A DNA stretch of 64,000 nucleotides from Closterium sp. NIES-65 (lineage: Eukaryota; Streptophyta; Zygnematophyceae; Desmidiales; Closteriaceae), in the NCBI GenBank assembly GCA_948144175.1, contig CANXME010002192.1, forward strand, positions 1,612,001 through 1,676,000. Direction: 5' to 3'. The notes under the pieces are model-generated. The model worked only from the letters and a program-made list of their open reading frames with translations, was not told the DNA's origin and ran no database searches. Numbering within the stretch: position 1 is the first letter of the stretch; every line of letters begins with the position of its first letter. Position numbers and translations under genes: made by a program. Shown here piece by piece: positions 1-12,740 of the stretch.

Positions 1-140
1 AGTCAACAACTCCACAGCGGCAACTTTGACCTTCAAGCAGCCAAATCGCCTCAACGCAAGCAAATCCCACGACTCAGATTCAAGCCTCAACGACCTCAAC
101 AGGACAACCTGCACAAGGAGCAAGAAACATCGTCAGCTGC

Positions 141-2648
141 ATGGCAAAGCTGAGTGACTCCTACATCACTGAGTCACCACCACACTACTCACCGGAAGAA
201 CAACTCGACGAAACCACACCCCACCGCGAGTCACTTCAGCCGAACCCGAAATATGCCGCCATCGCCCAAAGCGAACCATCCGGAAAGGACACATGGTTCT
301 TGGACACTTGCTGCGGACAGCACATTTGCTCCTCGGGACGCTTCGTTCAACGAGAACACCAACTTCAACGCAAAGTTGTCATTACAGTCGCCTACAATCA
401 GGTGTAGTTCAAATTTAGTCAAGGGAAACAAACGTTATACTGCAGATGTCAAAAGTACTAATCGCGGAGGGACTCGGCTACAACTTACTGAGCGTCAGTC
501 AGCTAATGGCGAAAGGGATTCACCTCGAAGCAGACAGCACCACCCAAGAATTCAAGCTGTATCACGGGAGAGGAGGACTCTACATCGGCAAGGCGGTCCT
601 CAAGAACAACGTCTTCGTTCTTGACTTCGTTCTTGATCTTGGCACCGCCGATAGCAAAGCCATCGTTAACTTCACCAACTGGACACACCCTCCAGACCTT
701 GATCAAGAGGTTCAGTCCAGAAGGCTTCTGGTATTCACACACCATCCCCGAAGCAGAAAGAACAAGGGCGTTAGCAACAATTCAGACAACATCAGCAGCA
801 GCAGAGACAACATCAGCACCAGCAGAGACAACATCAGCAGCAGCAGAGACAACACCGGCAGCAGCAGAGACAACATCGGCAGAAGCAGAGACAACATCGG
901 CAGCAGCAAAGACAACATCGGCAGCAACAGAGACAACATCGGCAGTAGCAGAACCATCAACGGCAGCAGCAAGAACGTCAACACCAATTGCTGGTCCTTC
1001 AACGACACCGCTCCTCATCGACGACACACCACCGACACCCGCGCAACAACTACACCCAGCACCACGAGAAGTTCATCGTAGCGCCAACTTCACCGCCAAC
1101 TTCTACTCCAACTCCGATATGTACCGACGATCACCCGGACATCGCGCCGACGAAAGCACCTGGCACGCAAGGATGGGACACCCAAGCAACACAGTATTAA
1201 ACAATACGATAAGAGCAGGAGTACTCGACAAGGACTCACTCCTACTGACAGACGGACGAGAACTTCAACGAGTACGCGGAACGTGCTTCACCTGCCCTGA
1301 AGGTGACTTACCACATCGACCGTTTGCATCTCATCACAACCCGAGCGCCCCCGCTTACGCACCACTTGAGAAGGTGTATAGCGACATCCTGTTCAATCGG
1401 GAACCAGGACAAGTAATTTACAACTATACAATCACCTTCATCGACGCCGCCACCCGTTACGTCTGGCACCTAAACCTCCCTAGCCGCGACATGGCATTCG
1501 AAGCCTTCGTTGCCTGGCTACCAGTAGCAGAGAGAGAATCTGGCGTGAAACTGAAAAGCTTCCAGTCAGACAGAGGAGGAGAATACACCTCTCAGAGATT
1601 AAAGCAGTACCTGGCGGAAAGAGGAATCAAGCGGCTCATCTCCCTTCCCTACGCCCATCAGCAGCAAGGTGTAGCAGAAAGAATGAACAGGACCTTGCAG
1701 AACAGCATGCGCAAACTGTTACGTGGCATGCGGCTACCCAACCACCAGTGGCCTGCGGCAATGGACCACGCCGTCATGCTGCACAACTTGCTCTCGTCAT
1801 CATCGCTTCCAAACAACGCATCACCGCATCTGCTATGGACAGGGAAACAGGGCAACACAAAAATGTTACGAGTATTCGGATGCATGGTACAGTACCGACC
1901 CCCAGCAGCACGAGCGGGCCGATTTTCTCAACGAGCACAGCGGGGACTACACCTGGGAATCGGAAAGAACTATAACGCGTGGAAAATCTTCGACGTCCAT
2001 TCCAAGGAAAGAGTAGCAGCACGTGATGTAATTTTCTACGAACGACTCACGCTCCAGACATACCTTGCCAACCTTCAAGAAGACCAGGATCCCACAGGTG
2101 GTTTTCGCGGTGACCGAGCCTTCGCCTCAGCAGCGGACGAAGCTGACTGGGATGAGCAGAATGTGGACAACGCATCAGAAGAAGCCGGACCTCTTCCGTT
2201 CTGCTCCGTCGACGTTCCCATGGACGAAGATAACCCTCGCGAAAGTGTCAACGCTGAAACCTTCTACTATTTCGCCGACAACGCTTACGTAATACCTGCG
2301 ACAGCCAACACCAACGAAGCAGAACGAGTAGGACCGAACTTCATACCTGATCCAGAAGTGGGAGATGAAGCAGCTTATCCCGAGGACGCAAATCTTCCCC
2401 GCTACTCACAGAGTGGACTGCAAATTCTCGGACTCGTCACCGCAGTCCACGGCACCGCCATTCCTAAAGAGCCTGCGACAGTTCAACGGGCTCTGGAGGG
2501 GGAGCATAAGGAAAAATGGCGCGAAGCCATGGACAAGGAGCTGAAGGCACTGGAGGAACGCAACATGTGGAAAGTGGTTCCTATCGACGTGGCACGGAAC
2601 AAGACAGCGCTCACCGGGATGTGGGTCTTCCGTATGAAGACAGGCTGA
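141..2648 (+). pseudogene. E1 protease, GAG-pre-integrase and integrase region
   Basis: Fossil copia pol segment. A protease-like stretch reads WFLDTCCGQHICSS near 290-340. A GAG-pre-integrase block contains WHARMGHPSNTVL near 1160-1200, and an HHCC-like CFTCPEG follows near 1285-1305. The integrase catalytic core follows with SDRGGEYTS (near 1565-1595) and QQGVAERMNRT (near 1665-1695). The segment ends just inside the reverse transcriptase start (WREAMDKELKALEE, near 2518-2560), where element F begins. It is spread over more than one frame, so it is fossil sequence rather than an active gene. Confidence 0.85.
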
Positions 2649-2687
2649 CGGCATCATTGACAAATTTAAGGCTCGCTGGGTTGTACG

Positions 2688-2819
2688 TGTTGAAATGAAT
2701 GGACAGGAATGAATGAACTAACAGTGAAAACAGTACAAGTACCTAACCCTAGAATTGTGTACCCCCTATAGGCTAACCCACTGTAGCCTAAACAAGCAGA
2801 ACATATATAATGTTTGACA
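2688..2819 (-). repeat. F 3' LTR
   Basis: Near-identical to 8688-8819. A TATATAT run near 2804-2812 is the likely TATA element of this LTR family. Target duplication GTACG lies directly outside at 2683-2687. Confidence 0.93.
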
Positions 2820-3053
2820 CACCCCCATAGGCGAAGTGGGGAGAACTGGGGGTCACAAGACCAGTAAAGGCAAAGCAAGGCAAAACAAGCTCAGGGTGGA
2901 TCTCAAGGATACAACACAAACTCCGAGCACAAACAAGTGGTCACAAGACCAGTTCACATGCAGGTTTATAATAGAACAAGAGGTACAATGATTACAACCT
3001 ACCAAGAGTAAACATGCAGGTATATATATATAGAGATTACAGTACAAACAAAC

Positions 3054-5902
3054 TCAAGAAGTAAGCAAGTGAGGTCCAATAGGCATAAGGCCTAGAAGAG
3101 TGCAACAACGCTGATGGTCACAAGGCTGAAGCGACTTGGTGAACACATCAGCAGTGTTGGCCTCAGAGGCCACGTAACGCAGACGAAGCTGACCACGCTG
3201 CTCCAGCTCTCGAGCAAGGAAGTAGCGCAGAGCAATGTGCTTCGTTCTGTGCTCCAGTCTGTGCTCCTGACACAAGGCAATGGCTGCCTTGTTGTCGATG
3301 TACACCTTGGAGAATGAGGCCGCTCTCCAAGGTCGTTCAGCAAGTAGGTGAGCCAGCGTGGCTCCTGGGCCGCCATGGTTGTGGCGTAGATCTCAGCCTC
3401 ACAACTGGAGCTGAGAACAGAAGAAGAGCGAGTGGAACGCCAAGAAACTGAACGAGAGCCAAGACTGAAGGTGTAACCCTGAGACGACCGCTGTGTGGCC
3501 TGGTGGTCTGCCCAAGAAGCGTCTGAGTGCCCAGTGAGAACAACTGGGACTCGCCCTCCAAGCACTAGCCCCATGCCCGACGTACTGCACAAGTAGCGCA
3601 ACACCCTCTTAGCTGCATCCATGTGCTCCTTCCGGTGACGGCCGGGAGCGACATAGCGTGCAAGAATGCTAAGAGGGTATGCAAGGTCAGGTCGAGTGCA
3701 GGTCATCAGGTACATGAGGCAACCCACAAGCTCTGGATACGGGCCACTCGGCTCTACGGACTCATCCGAAGGCAGAGCTGAGAGAGAGTGACCGGTAGGC
3801 AGAGGAGTGGGCTGAGGCGAGGAGTACGTGAAGCGGAAGCGCTGAAGGACCTGCTGCACCATGTGTGACTGAGTCAAGGTGATGGTGCTGCGTGCTCTGT
3901 CCCGGGTGATCCGCAAGCCAAGATAGCTTGTTAGTTCACCCAGGTCTGTGCACGTGTGTCTCTTCTGCAGCTCCGACTTCACGTGGGCGAGTGCCGCAGT
4001 GTCAGCAGTGGCAAAGACCAAGTCGTCGACGTACACGAGGATGTAGAACGGCGGCAGTGAGGCGTCGGTGCGTAGAAACAGCGACGGGTCAGCAGTAGAA
4101 GGCGCGAACCCAAGAGCCGCAAGTGTAGTCCTCAGTGTGTCGATCCACTCACGTGGCGCCTGGCGAAGACCGTAGACTGGCCGTCGGAGGCTCCACTGGG
4201 TACCAGGAGGGAACGACCCAGTGAAGCCAGGTGGGCGGCGCAGCCAGATCTCCTCGTGCAGGCTGCCCTGCAGGAAAGCAGTGCTGAAGTCAAGAGAGTG
4301 GAGCTCGTAGTCGCGCTGAGCGGCGACGTGCAGCAGAACCCGAAGAGTGGTCATCTTCGGGGTCGGGGAGAAGGTCTGGAAGAAGTCAACTCCCTCTCGC
4401 TGACTGAAGCCTCGTGCAACGTAACGCGCCTTGAAGACAGGCGGAGAGCCCGGCGGCCGCTTCACCCTGAAAATCCACATGCCACTGACGATGTTCGCCC
4501 CAGGCGGGGGAACCTCGTCAACGTAGGTGCCTGTGGACTTCCAGGAAGCCATCTCTGTGTCCATGGCTGACTGCCACTGAGAGGAGTAGGGACCGGCCAT
4601 CGCCTCTACGTAAGAGCGTGGGGTCGGGATGTCTGGTGCATTCGGGTCTCCCTCAGGGGCAACAAGCATGGACACGAGATGGGGCAAAGCGGCAGCAAAG
4701 CACTCAAACTCCTCCTGCCTGTCCTGAAGGACGTCAGTGCTAAGAGCACACTCACCCCCGACGGACGGAGGACAGGTAGACTCAGACTCAGCAACTAGGC
4801 TAGCGGCGTAGTCTAGACGACAGGTGGCAGCAAAGTCGACAAGCTCAGCAACTAAGGCAGACGCAGCAGCGGACTCAAAGGAAGGGTCAGTGACAACAGT
4901 AGCAAGGAGACGCGTGACAGTAGGACTGGCAGCACGAAGGGAGTCTGACCCCGGGTCAGCAAGAGCAGGAAGAGAGGACGCAGGAGGAGACAGCAGTGGG
5001 ACACGCTGTAGAGCAGTGGAGGGACGAAGCGCCATTCCGTGAGTGCCTGGGCCAGCAGGAAGAAGCTGACGCGGGACACGACTACCAGTGAGAGCTGCAC
5101 GGACAGGCGACGCACGACGAGACGCAGGCGACGCAGGACGGGACTCAGGCTCACGACGCGCAGTAAGAGCTCCAGTCGGACCAGTGTAAGGAGTAGGACT
5201 AGGGAGAGAGGAGGCAGACGGTAGCTGCGACTGCAGCTGGACAGACGGAGGACACCCTAAGGAGGGAGGAGGACAAGGAGGAGGGAGCTGACCAAGAAAC
5301 TGCTGAAGGAGCGGAACGAAGTACGGCCGCGACCGTGCAGTGACTCCAGAACTAGGATCCTCAGCAACAGCAGCAACTCCAACTCCCGGGTCCTCAGCAC
5401 CAGCCGCAGCCCCAACGCCCGGGTCCGCAGCACCACCAACGTCCGGGTCCTCAGCACCAGCCGCAGCTCCAACGCCCAGGTCCTCAGCACCACCAGCAGC
5501 ACCAGCGTCCGGGTCCTCAGCACCAGTCGCAGCTCCAACGCCCGGGTCCTCAGCACCAGCAGCAGCACCAGCGTCCGGGTCCTCTGCACCAGCCGCAGCT
5601 CGAACGCCCGGGTCCTCAGCACCAGCCGCAGCTCCAACGCCCGGGTCCTCAGCACCAGCAGCAACTCCAACGCCCGGGTCCGCAGCACCAGCAGCAGCAC
5701 CAGCAGCAGCGGGGTCCGCGACACGAGGCGCACCACTCCGAAGAGTGCAGCGCCGCTCGTACCACTCACGGATCCGCTCACGGGAGGGGAGCTCCCGACT
5801 AGGAGGAGAAGCACTAGCACCAGTCCCAGTAGTACTCCTGGCTCCAGAGGTACCTCTCCTGAGGCTGCAGTACTGTAAGTACCACTCACGCAGCTGCTCC
5901 AA
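3054..5902 (-). pseudogene. F reverse transcriptase and RNase H, with Ala/Gly-rich upstream spacer
   Basis: Copia pol C-terminal half on the minus strand. Seen in order: an Ala/Gly/Asp-rich low-complexity spacer (about 5340-5740), a Ser/Pro-rich linker, the RT start (WQSAMDTEMASWKSTGTY, near 4540-4600), the connection RGFSQREGVDFFQTFSPT, the palm motif LVYVDDLVFA near 4010-4050, and RNase H with SDASWADHQATQRSSQG and SSSCEAEIYA. The copia tail TKHIALRYFLARELEQ lies near 3200-3250. Fossil coding sequence; not intact. Confidence 0.88.
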
Positions 5903-6003
5903 AGAGAGGGCTCCTCCAGGTGTAGGACTACGAGGCTCAGCACCACCAGACTCAGAACCCCCAGACTCCGGACTCTGCAGCTCAGCACCCCCAGGCTCAG
6001 CAC

Positions 6004-8097
6004 CTACAGGCTCAGCACCCCAGGCTCAGTACCCCCAAGCTCCGCACCCCCAGGCTCAGCACCCCCAGACTCCGCACCCCCAGGCTCAGGACCCCCAGGC
6101 TCCGCACCCCCAGGCTCAGCACCCCCAGGCTCAGTACCCCCAGGCTCCGCACCCGCAGCAGGACGAGAGTCAACAGCTACCTCAACAGGCTCAACCGGGT
6201 CTACCTGAGACACACCTGAGGGAGCGGCACCCTGAGGGGGGAGGGGGTCTACGACAGCAGCACCTAGCACGAGGAAGAGAGGCGGCGGGGGGAGCGGGGC
6301 AGTGCGGTAGGGGAAGAGGCGGTAGTAGGGGACGGACTCGTCAAAAGTGACGTCCTGAGAGGGCAAGACTCGGCGCGAGGTGGCGTGGTAAAACTGCCAA
6401 CCAGGCGCGTCCGGGACAAAGCCGAGGAAGACGCAGGGAACAGCACGGGAGGAGAGCTTGTCCGCAGACGTATCGCGGACAAAAGCTCGAGATCCCCAGA
6501 CCCGGAAACGCGACGCATCCCCAACCTCCCCCGTCCACAGCAGTGTGGGCGAGGTCTCCGGCAAGGAGACACGGGGCCAGAGGTTGAGCTGATGCGCAGC
6601 GTACCGGACCGCAAACGGCCACAGAAAGTGGGGGGCAGCCGCATGGATCAAGGAGGTACGGGCGACCTCCATGACCAGGCCAATGCGGCGCTCCGCAACC
6701 CCATTCTGCTGTGGTGAGGCCGGAAGCGTGAACGACTGCTCAATGGCGTGCTCAGCACAGTAGGCTGCCAATAGGTCGGAGGAGAACTCACCACCTCTCT
6801 CAGAGTGCAAGCGCAGGACAGGAAAGTCCGAGTGGAAACGCTCGCTGAGCTGGAGACGGGCTCTGCGGATCCAAGGGATCAAGACATCAGGGACCTCACC
6901 CTTGGTGCGCAAGGGGAAGACCGTGGTGTAGCGCGAGTAGTCGTCAACAACTATCAGGAAGTACCTCTCCTGACCCTGACCTCGGACGCAGGCTGGGCCC
7001 CACACGTCCATGTGGAGCGTCTGCAAGGGAGCAGTCGTCGGGGGAAACAAGGAGGAGTGAGGAGCGGCGCGCTGCCGCCCCTCGACACAGGGAAGACAGG
7101 GAGGAGCAGGTGAGGGAGGGAGGGGAGGAAGGACCCTGGGAAGGCCAGAGACAAGGTACCGGGAGTGCATGGCACGAAGCCGCTGCACAGACGGGTGACC
7201 AAGGCGGTGGTGCCAGAGGACAGTCTCGTGTGCCAGAGAGCGACACGAGCAGGGGGCCGACAGCTGACCTGACACAGACGCAGACGCAGCGACCTGAGGG
7301 GACTCAGTGGTCAGTGTGTACAGGTCCGACCCTGGCTGCCGAGTGAAGGTAGCCAAGTGACGGCCCGTACGAGCACACGTGCAGTGTGTCACGCGCTCGT
7401 AGGCAGGGGTGAACTGGTGAACACCCCCGTCCTGGAGCGCACATCCTGCCACCAGGTTCGTAGAGAACGAGGGGAGGTGGAGACCTGACAGTGTGCCCGA
7501 CGGGACCGCAGGACAGGGAAGGAAAGTGGAGGAGGTCGCAATGACTGGACCCCCAGAGGGGTCAGCGAGGGAGACAGCAACTGGCCGAGCAAGCGGCTCA
7601 AGGGCAGTGCGGTCACAAAAGAAGCAGCGAGAAGCACCTGAGTCTAGTGTGAAGGTGTGTAGTGCTGCAGTCGACTCAGTACCAGGGGGGGCAGACGCAC
7701 AAGCACCTAGAGCAGTGGCCTCACCAACACCTGGGGTAGCAGACACGCGAGTACCTGGAGCGGCAGACGCTCTAGACCTAATGCCCGGGTCGGGCGGCAC
7801 ACACAGGTACTCAGCACCCTGTCCACTAGTAGACATCACATACATAGCAGATAGAATAGCATCAAAGTCTAGAGCATAGATATCAATCCCCTTCCTTAAG
7901 AGATCAACCCAGCGGGGCAGCTCAGTGGCCTGAGGGAACTGAACACGCCAAGCATCGTTGAGACGAGCGAAGCACCGCTGTGTGGCGTGCGATCCCCCAC
8001 ACGGCTGACCAGTGCGGTCACCCGTGCGAATGACATACGTGCAGCTAAAGCCACCCCCCCCCCCCCCCCCCCCTCCCGTGCTGTGAGTACCACTCAC
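6004..8097 (-). pseudogene. F zinc-finger, protease and integrase region
   Basis: Minus-strand copia segment opening with a polyglycine run and a Cys/His stretch (CGGSHATQRCFARLNDAWR) that resembles the gag zinc-knuckle of this family. Then come the protease motif TLDSGASRCFF, the GAG-pre-integrase block LWHHRLGHPSVQRL, and the integrase core with VVDDYSRYTTVF, LRLHSERGGEFSS and SPQQNGVAERRIG. It ends in a proline- and glutamate-rich repetitive tail near 6004-6180. Part of fossil element F. Confidence 0.88.
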
Positions 8098-8660
8098 GGA
8101 CCTCCTGGGGCGACGGAGTGTGCTGCTGGCCGGTCCTGGGCTGTGGCGGTCACGGGCCGTTCGGGGCCTCTAGGGGCGGTGAACGCGGGGCCGACGGGGC
8201 CGTTTGGGGCCTCTAGGGAGGTGAGTGCGGGGCCGTAAAGGGGCCTCTAGGGGCCGACGGGGCCGTTCGGGGCATGTAGGGAGGTGAGCGCGGGGCCGAC
8301 GGGGCCTCTAGGGGCCTCTAGGGAGGTGAGCGCGGGGCCGACGGGGCCTTTCGGGGCCTCTAGGGAGGTGAGCGCGGGGCCGACGGGGCCGTTAGGGGCG
8401 ATCGCGGGGCCGACAGGGGCCGCTAGGGGCGAGCGCGTGGGCCGTTCGGGGCCTCTAGGGGCGAGCGCGGGGCCGTAAAGGGGCGAGTGCGGGGCCGTAA
8501 GGGGCAAGCGCGTGGGCCGATGGGGCCTTAAGGGGCGGGTCGCGGGTCGCTAAGGGGCAGGTCGCGGGTCGCGGGGCCTTAGAGGGCCGTGAGAACCGAG
8601 GCGCCCTAGGGCGCAGGTAGGTAGGTAGGTAGGTAGGTAGTGGTGGGCCCTAAAAAATCG
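8098..8660 (-). repeat. F leader: GC-rich minisatellite between primer binding site and coding region
   Basis: Roughly 40-60-bp units rich in GGGGCC and CTAGGG (for example GGGGCCTCTAGGGAGGTGAG), repeated with variation from about 8150 to 8570, then a (GTAG)n run at 8617-8640. Element H carries the same type of array in the same place (61530-61930), so it is a family trait. Confidence 0.8.
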
Positions 8661-8687
8661 GTCCTAGGAAGGACCTGCTCTATACCA

Positions 8688-8819
8688 TGTTGAAATGAAT
8701 GGACAGGAATGAATGAACTAACAGTGAAAACAGTACAAGTACCTAACCCTAGAATTGTGTACCTCCTACAAGCTAACCCACTGTAGCCTGAACAAGCAGA
8801 ACATATATAATGTTTGACA
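8688..8819 (-). repeat. F 5' LTR
   Basis: Partner of 2688-2819 with about 97% identity by eye. On its internal side the minus strand reads TGGTATAGAGCAGG, the primer-binding sequence usual for copia elements (initiator-methionine tRNA type). Confidence 0.93.
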
Positions 8820-9425
8820 GTACGCGGCTTCGACCAAGAACACGGACGAGACTTCACCGAAACTTTCGCTCCCGTTAGCCGCCACACCTCACTACGCATT
8901 CTCCTCGCAATCGCCGCCATGAAGAAGAAGAAGCTGCGACAAATTGACGTTGCGAACGCGTTTCTCTACGCACCTGTTGATGCATAAATTTTCGTCTAGC
9001 TACCGCACGGCTCTCACAGAGAACCCAACCAAGTCTGCCAGCTACTCAAGTCACTCTACGGCATCAAGCAGGCTCCGCGAATGTGGCAACAGTACCTGCA
9101 CGCTCGCCTCATCCGCATCGGCTTCAAGCAACTACCGCACGATCAAGGCACGTACCGGCACACAAAAAACGGCGACTACATCCTACTTATCGTCTACGGG
9201 GACGATCTCTTTTACATCGGCTCAACTGACGGCATCACTACCTGGTTCGAAGGGGAGCTGCATCGAGATCTCACGCTCACAGTTTCATCTACCGTCACTC
9301 AGTACCTCGGCCTCAACATCCAGGAAGAGGAGGACGCCATCTACCTCAGCGCCGAGAAATATGCTGACACTATCGCCAAACGCTTTACGCTCACACCGGC
9401 AGCCATCTCCACGCCATACCGATAC
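8820..9425 (+). pseudogene. E1 reverse transcriptase, middle segment between F and G
   Basis: This piece continues the E1 reverse transcriptase after the F insertion. It reads RGFDQEHGRDFTETFAPV, then IDVANAFLYAPVD, and later the YGDDLFYIGS catalytic region near 9195-9225. The first five bases and the last five bases are the target duplications of F (8820-8824) and G (9421-9425). Part of E1 pol; decayed. Confidence 0.85.
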
Positions 9426-9551
9426 TGATAAGAAACGAGGAATGAATGCATTCAGCAGAATGAGGAGTACAAGTAGTAAACCCTAAAGTATTGTACCTCA
9501 TATAAACTGCCCCACTACAGCCTACACAGACTATAGCATATATACCTGACA
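9426..9551 (-). repeat. G 3' LTR
   Basis: Pairs with 16073-16198. On the minus strand it starts TGTCAGGTATATATGC and ends TTTCTTATCA. Target duplication GATAC lies at 9421-9425. Confidence 0.92.
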
Positions 9552-9750
9552 CACCCCCATAGGCAAAGTGGGGGAGAACAAGGGGTCACAAGACCAGTCA
9601 AGCAAAGCAAGGCAAGCTCAGGGTGGATCACAACGTCACCACACAGTCCGAGCACAAGAGCAAGGCCACAAGGCCAGTTTACACGCAAGATCAAATATAT
9701 AAAGGTAAACAAGCAAGTGCAGGTATAGAAAGAGTACAGTACAAACAAGG

Positions 9751-11240
9751 TCAAGAAGTGAGCAAGTGAGGCCAAGTAGGCACAAGACCTAGCATAGCAC
9801 AGAAGCGCTGATGATCACAAGGCGGAAGGGCCTTGGTCAAGATATCAGCAGTGTTGGCCTCAGAGGCCACGTAGGTGAGGCGGAGCTGACCACGGTGCTG
9901 CAGCTCACGAGCAAGGAAGTAGCGAAGAGCAATATGCTTCGTTCTGTGCTCCAGTCTGTGCTCCCGACACAAGGCCAGCATGGCCTTGTTGTCTACGTAC
10001 AGAACTGGAGGAGAACGAGGCGGCTCTCCTAGGTCAGTCAGCAGGTAGGTGAGCCAGCGTAGCTCCTGTGCAGCCATGGCCCCCGCGTAGATCTCAGCCT
10101 CACAGCTAGAGGTGAGAACAGAAGACGAGCGGGTAGACCGCCACGAAACAGAGCCGGTGCCAAGGCTGAAGGTGTAACCCTGTGACGACCGCTGTGTCGG
10201 CTGGTCGTCAGCCCAAGAAGCGTCAGCGTGACCTGTGAGGACCACTTGACGTTGCCCTCCAAGCACTAGCCCCATGCCCGACGTACTGCACACGTAGCGC
10301 AACACCCTCTTCGTTGCAGCCATGTGCTCTGGTCGGTGTCTCCCAGGAGCAACATAGCGTGCCAAGATGCTAAGAGGGTATGCAAGGTCAAGTCGTGTGC
10401 ATGTCATCACGTACATGAGACAGCCAACAAGCTCTTGGTACGGGCCACTCGGCTCTACGGACTCATCCGAAGGCAGAGCTGAGAGCGAGTGGTGAGTAGA
10501 CAGAGGAGTCGCCTGAGGCGAGGAGTACGTGAAGCCGAAGCGCTGAAGGACCTGCTGCACCATGTGTGACTGAGTCAGGGTAATGGTGCGCTGTGCTCTG
10601 TCCCGGGTGATCTGCAAGCCAAGGTAGCTGTGCAGTTCACCCAGGTCTGTGCACGTGTGTCTCTTCTGCAGCTCGGACTTCACGTGGGCGAGTCCAGTAG
10701 TGTCAGCAGTAGCAAAGACCAAGTTGTCGACGTACACGAGGATGTAGAACGGCGGCAAAAAGGTGTCGGTGCGCAGAAACAGCGACGGATCGGCTGTAGA
10801 AGGAGCAAACCCAAGAGCCGCAAGTGTAGTCCTCAGTGTGTCGTGCCACTCACGGGGCACCTGGCGAAGACCGTAGACTGGCCGCCGGAGGCTCCACTGG
10901 GTACCAGGAGGAAACGACCCAGTGAAGCCAGGTGGGCGGCGCAGCCAGATCTCCTCGTGCAGGCTGCCCTGCAGGAAAGCCGTGCTGAAGTCAAGAGAGT
11001 GAAGCTCGTAGTTGCGCTAAGCGGCTATGTGCAGTAGCACCCAAAGAGTGGTCATCTTTGGGGTGGGAGAGAAGATATGAAAGTAGTCAACTCCCTGCCG
11101 CTGACTGAAGCCTCAAGCCACGTAACGCGCCTTGAAGACAGGCGGAGAACCCGGCGGCCGCTTCACCCTGAAGATACACATGCCACTGACGATGTTCACC
11201 CCAGGTGGGGGAACCTCGTCAACGTAGGTGCGTGTGGACT
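9751..11240 (-). pseudogene. G reverse transcriptase and RNase H
   Basis: Copia palm and RNase H on the minus strand: LVYVDNLVFATADTTGLAH near 10690-10745, the connection LGELHSYLGLQITRDRAQ, RNase H with HADASWADDQPTQRSSQG and SSCEAEIYAGAMAAQELR, and the tail RTKHIALRYFLARELQ. The RT N-terminus (VNIVSGMCIFRVKRPPGSPP) lies near 11140-11200. Fossil; not intact. Confidence 0.87.
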
Positions 11241-12740
11241 TCCAGGAAGCCATCTCTACGTCCATGGCTGACTGCCACTGAGAGGAGTAGGGACCCTCGA
11301 TCGCCTCAGCGTACGATCGAGGAGTCGGGATGTCTGGTGCATTCGGGTCTCCCTCAGGGGCAATGAGCGTGGACATGCGATTGGGCAAAGCAGCAGCAAA
11401 ACACTGGAACTCCTCCTGCCTGTCCTCAAGAACGTTCGTGCTAAGAGCAGACTCACCCCCGACGGACGGAGGACAGACAGACTCAGACTCAGCAACGAGA
11501 TTAGCAGCGTAGTCTAGACAACAGCGAGCAGCAAAAGCAACAAGCTCAGCAACTAGAGCAGACGCAGCAGTGGACTCAAAGGAAGGGTTAGTGACAACAG
11601 TAGCCAGGAGACGCGTGACAGAAGGACTAGCAGCACGAAGAGAGTCAGACTCCGGGTCAGCAAGAGTAGGAAGAGAGGACTCTGGAGGAGATGGCAACGG
11701 GACCCGCAGAGGAGCAGTGGAAGGACGCAGCGCCATCTGGTGTGTGCCGGGGACCGCAGGAGGACGCGGACGCGCAGTACGACCACTAGTGCGAGCAGCA
11801 CGAACAGGCGACGCAGGACGAGACGCGGGCTCACGACGCTCAGCAAGACCTCTAGTAGGACCAGTGTAGGGAGAAGGAGCAGGTAGAGGGGAGGCGGGCT
11901 GTAACTGTGACTGCAACTGGTCAGGCTGTGGACACTCTAAGGGAGGAGCAGGACCAGTAGAAGGCGGGAGACCAAGAACTTGCTCCACGAGCGGATCGAA
12001 GTACGGCCTCGGCCGCGCAGCGCCTCCAGAACCAGCAAGGACAGCACCAGTACCCCCAACGGCAGCACCAGCGCCAGCAGCACCTCCAGCTCCAACAGCG
12101 CCAACTCCAGCACCCTCATAAGCAGTAGCGCTAGCAGCACCGCCAGCGCCAACACCCCCAGCAGCTCCAGCTCCAGCTCTAGCAGCACCAGCTACACTAG
12201 GACCGTCAGCTCCACCAGCCTCAGCAGCACCCCCAGACGCACCAGCGCCAGTACAAACACCAGCGCCAACACCCCCAGCAGCTCCAGCTCCAGCAGCACC
12301 AGCACCGCCAACAGCTCCAGCAGGACCAACTCCAGTAGCCCCATCAGCACCCCCAGTCCCAGCAGCTCCAGGACCGCCAGTACGAGCACCTCTGAGACCA
12401 GTAGTAACAGCAGCACCTCCAGCTCCAGCAGCAAGTCTCCAGCGGCGGGCAAACCACTCGCGCAGCTCCTGTGGAGAGAGTGGCTCCCACCTCGACGAAG
12501 CACCGCCGGCGGCCACACGAGTAGACCCAGCGCCCCCACGCTCCGCACCCCCAGGCTCCGCACCCCCAGACCCAGCACCCCCAGGCTCAGCACCCCCAGA
12601 CTCAGCATCCCCAGTCTCAGCACCTTAGACTCAGCACCTCCAGACCCGGCACCTGCAGGCTCAGCACCTCTAGCAGCACCAGAGTCAACAACTACCTCGA
12701 CAGGCTCGACTGCGTCTACCTGGGACACACCTGAAGGGGC
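11241..12740 (-). pseudogene. G spacer between integrase and reverse transcriptase
   Basis: Long low-complexity coding stretch. An Ala/Gly-rich block (about 12000-12450, units like GAAGAGAAGGVGAG) and a Ser/Pro-rich block (about 11600-11990) precede the conserved LEDRQEEFQCFAAALP and the RT start. The 12540-12660 end carries short repeats (GGAEPGG-type) also seen in F. Confidence 0.75.

Larger units (their letters stand above)
2688..8819 (-). mobile_element. F: Ty1/copia LTR retrotransposon inserted in E1
   Basis: A minus-strand copia element of 6132 bp, bounded by two 132-bp LTRs (2688-2819 and 8688-8819) and a 5-bp target duplication GTACG (2683-2687 and 8820-8824). On the minus strand the LTR opens with TGTCAAACAT and closes with CATTTCAACA. 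The primer binding site TGGTATAGAGC abuts the 5' LTR at about 8676-8687, and a G-rich purine tract abuts the 3' LTR near 2820-2835. The two LTRs differ at about 4 of 132 positions by eye, so it is a fairly recent insertion and younger than G. Order from its 5' end: GC-rich repeat leader, zinc-finger/protease, integrase, Ala/Gly-rich spacer, reverse transcriptase, RNase H. I see no main gag region. Broken, with a few lesions. Same family as H. Confidence 0.93.

Noticed and set aside
5340-6350. Plus-strand ORF rich in Ala/Pro/Ser
   Set aside because: Antisense shadow of the low-complexity spacer of element F.
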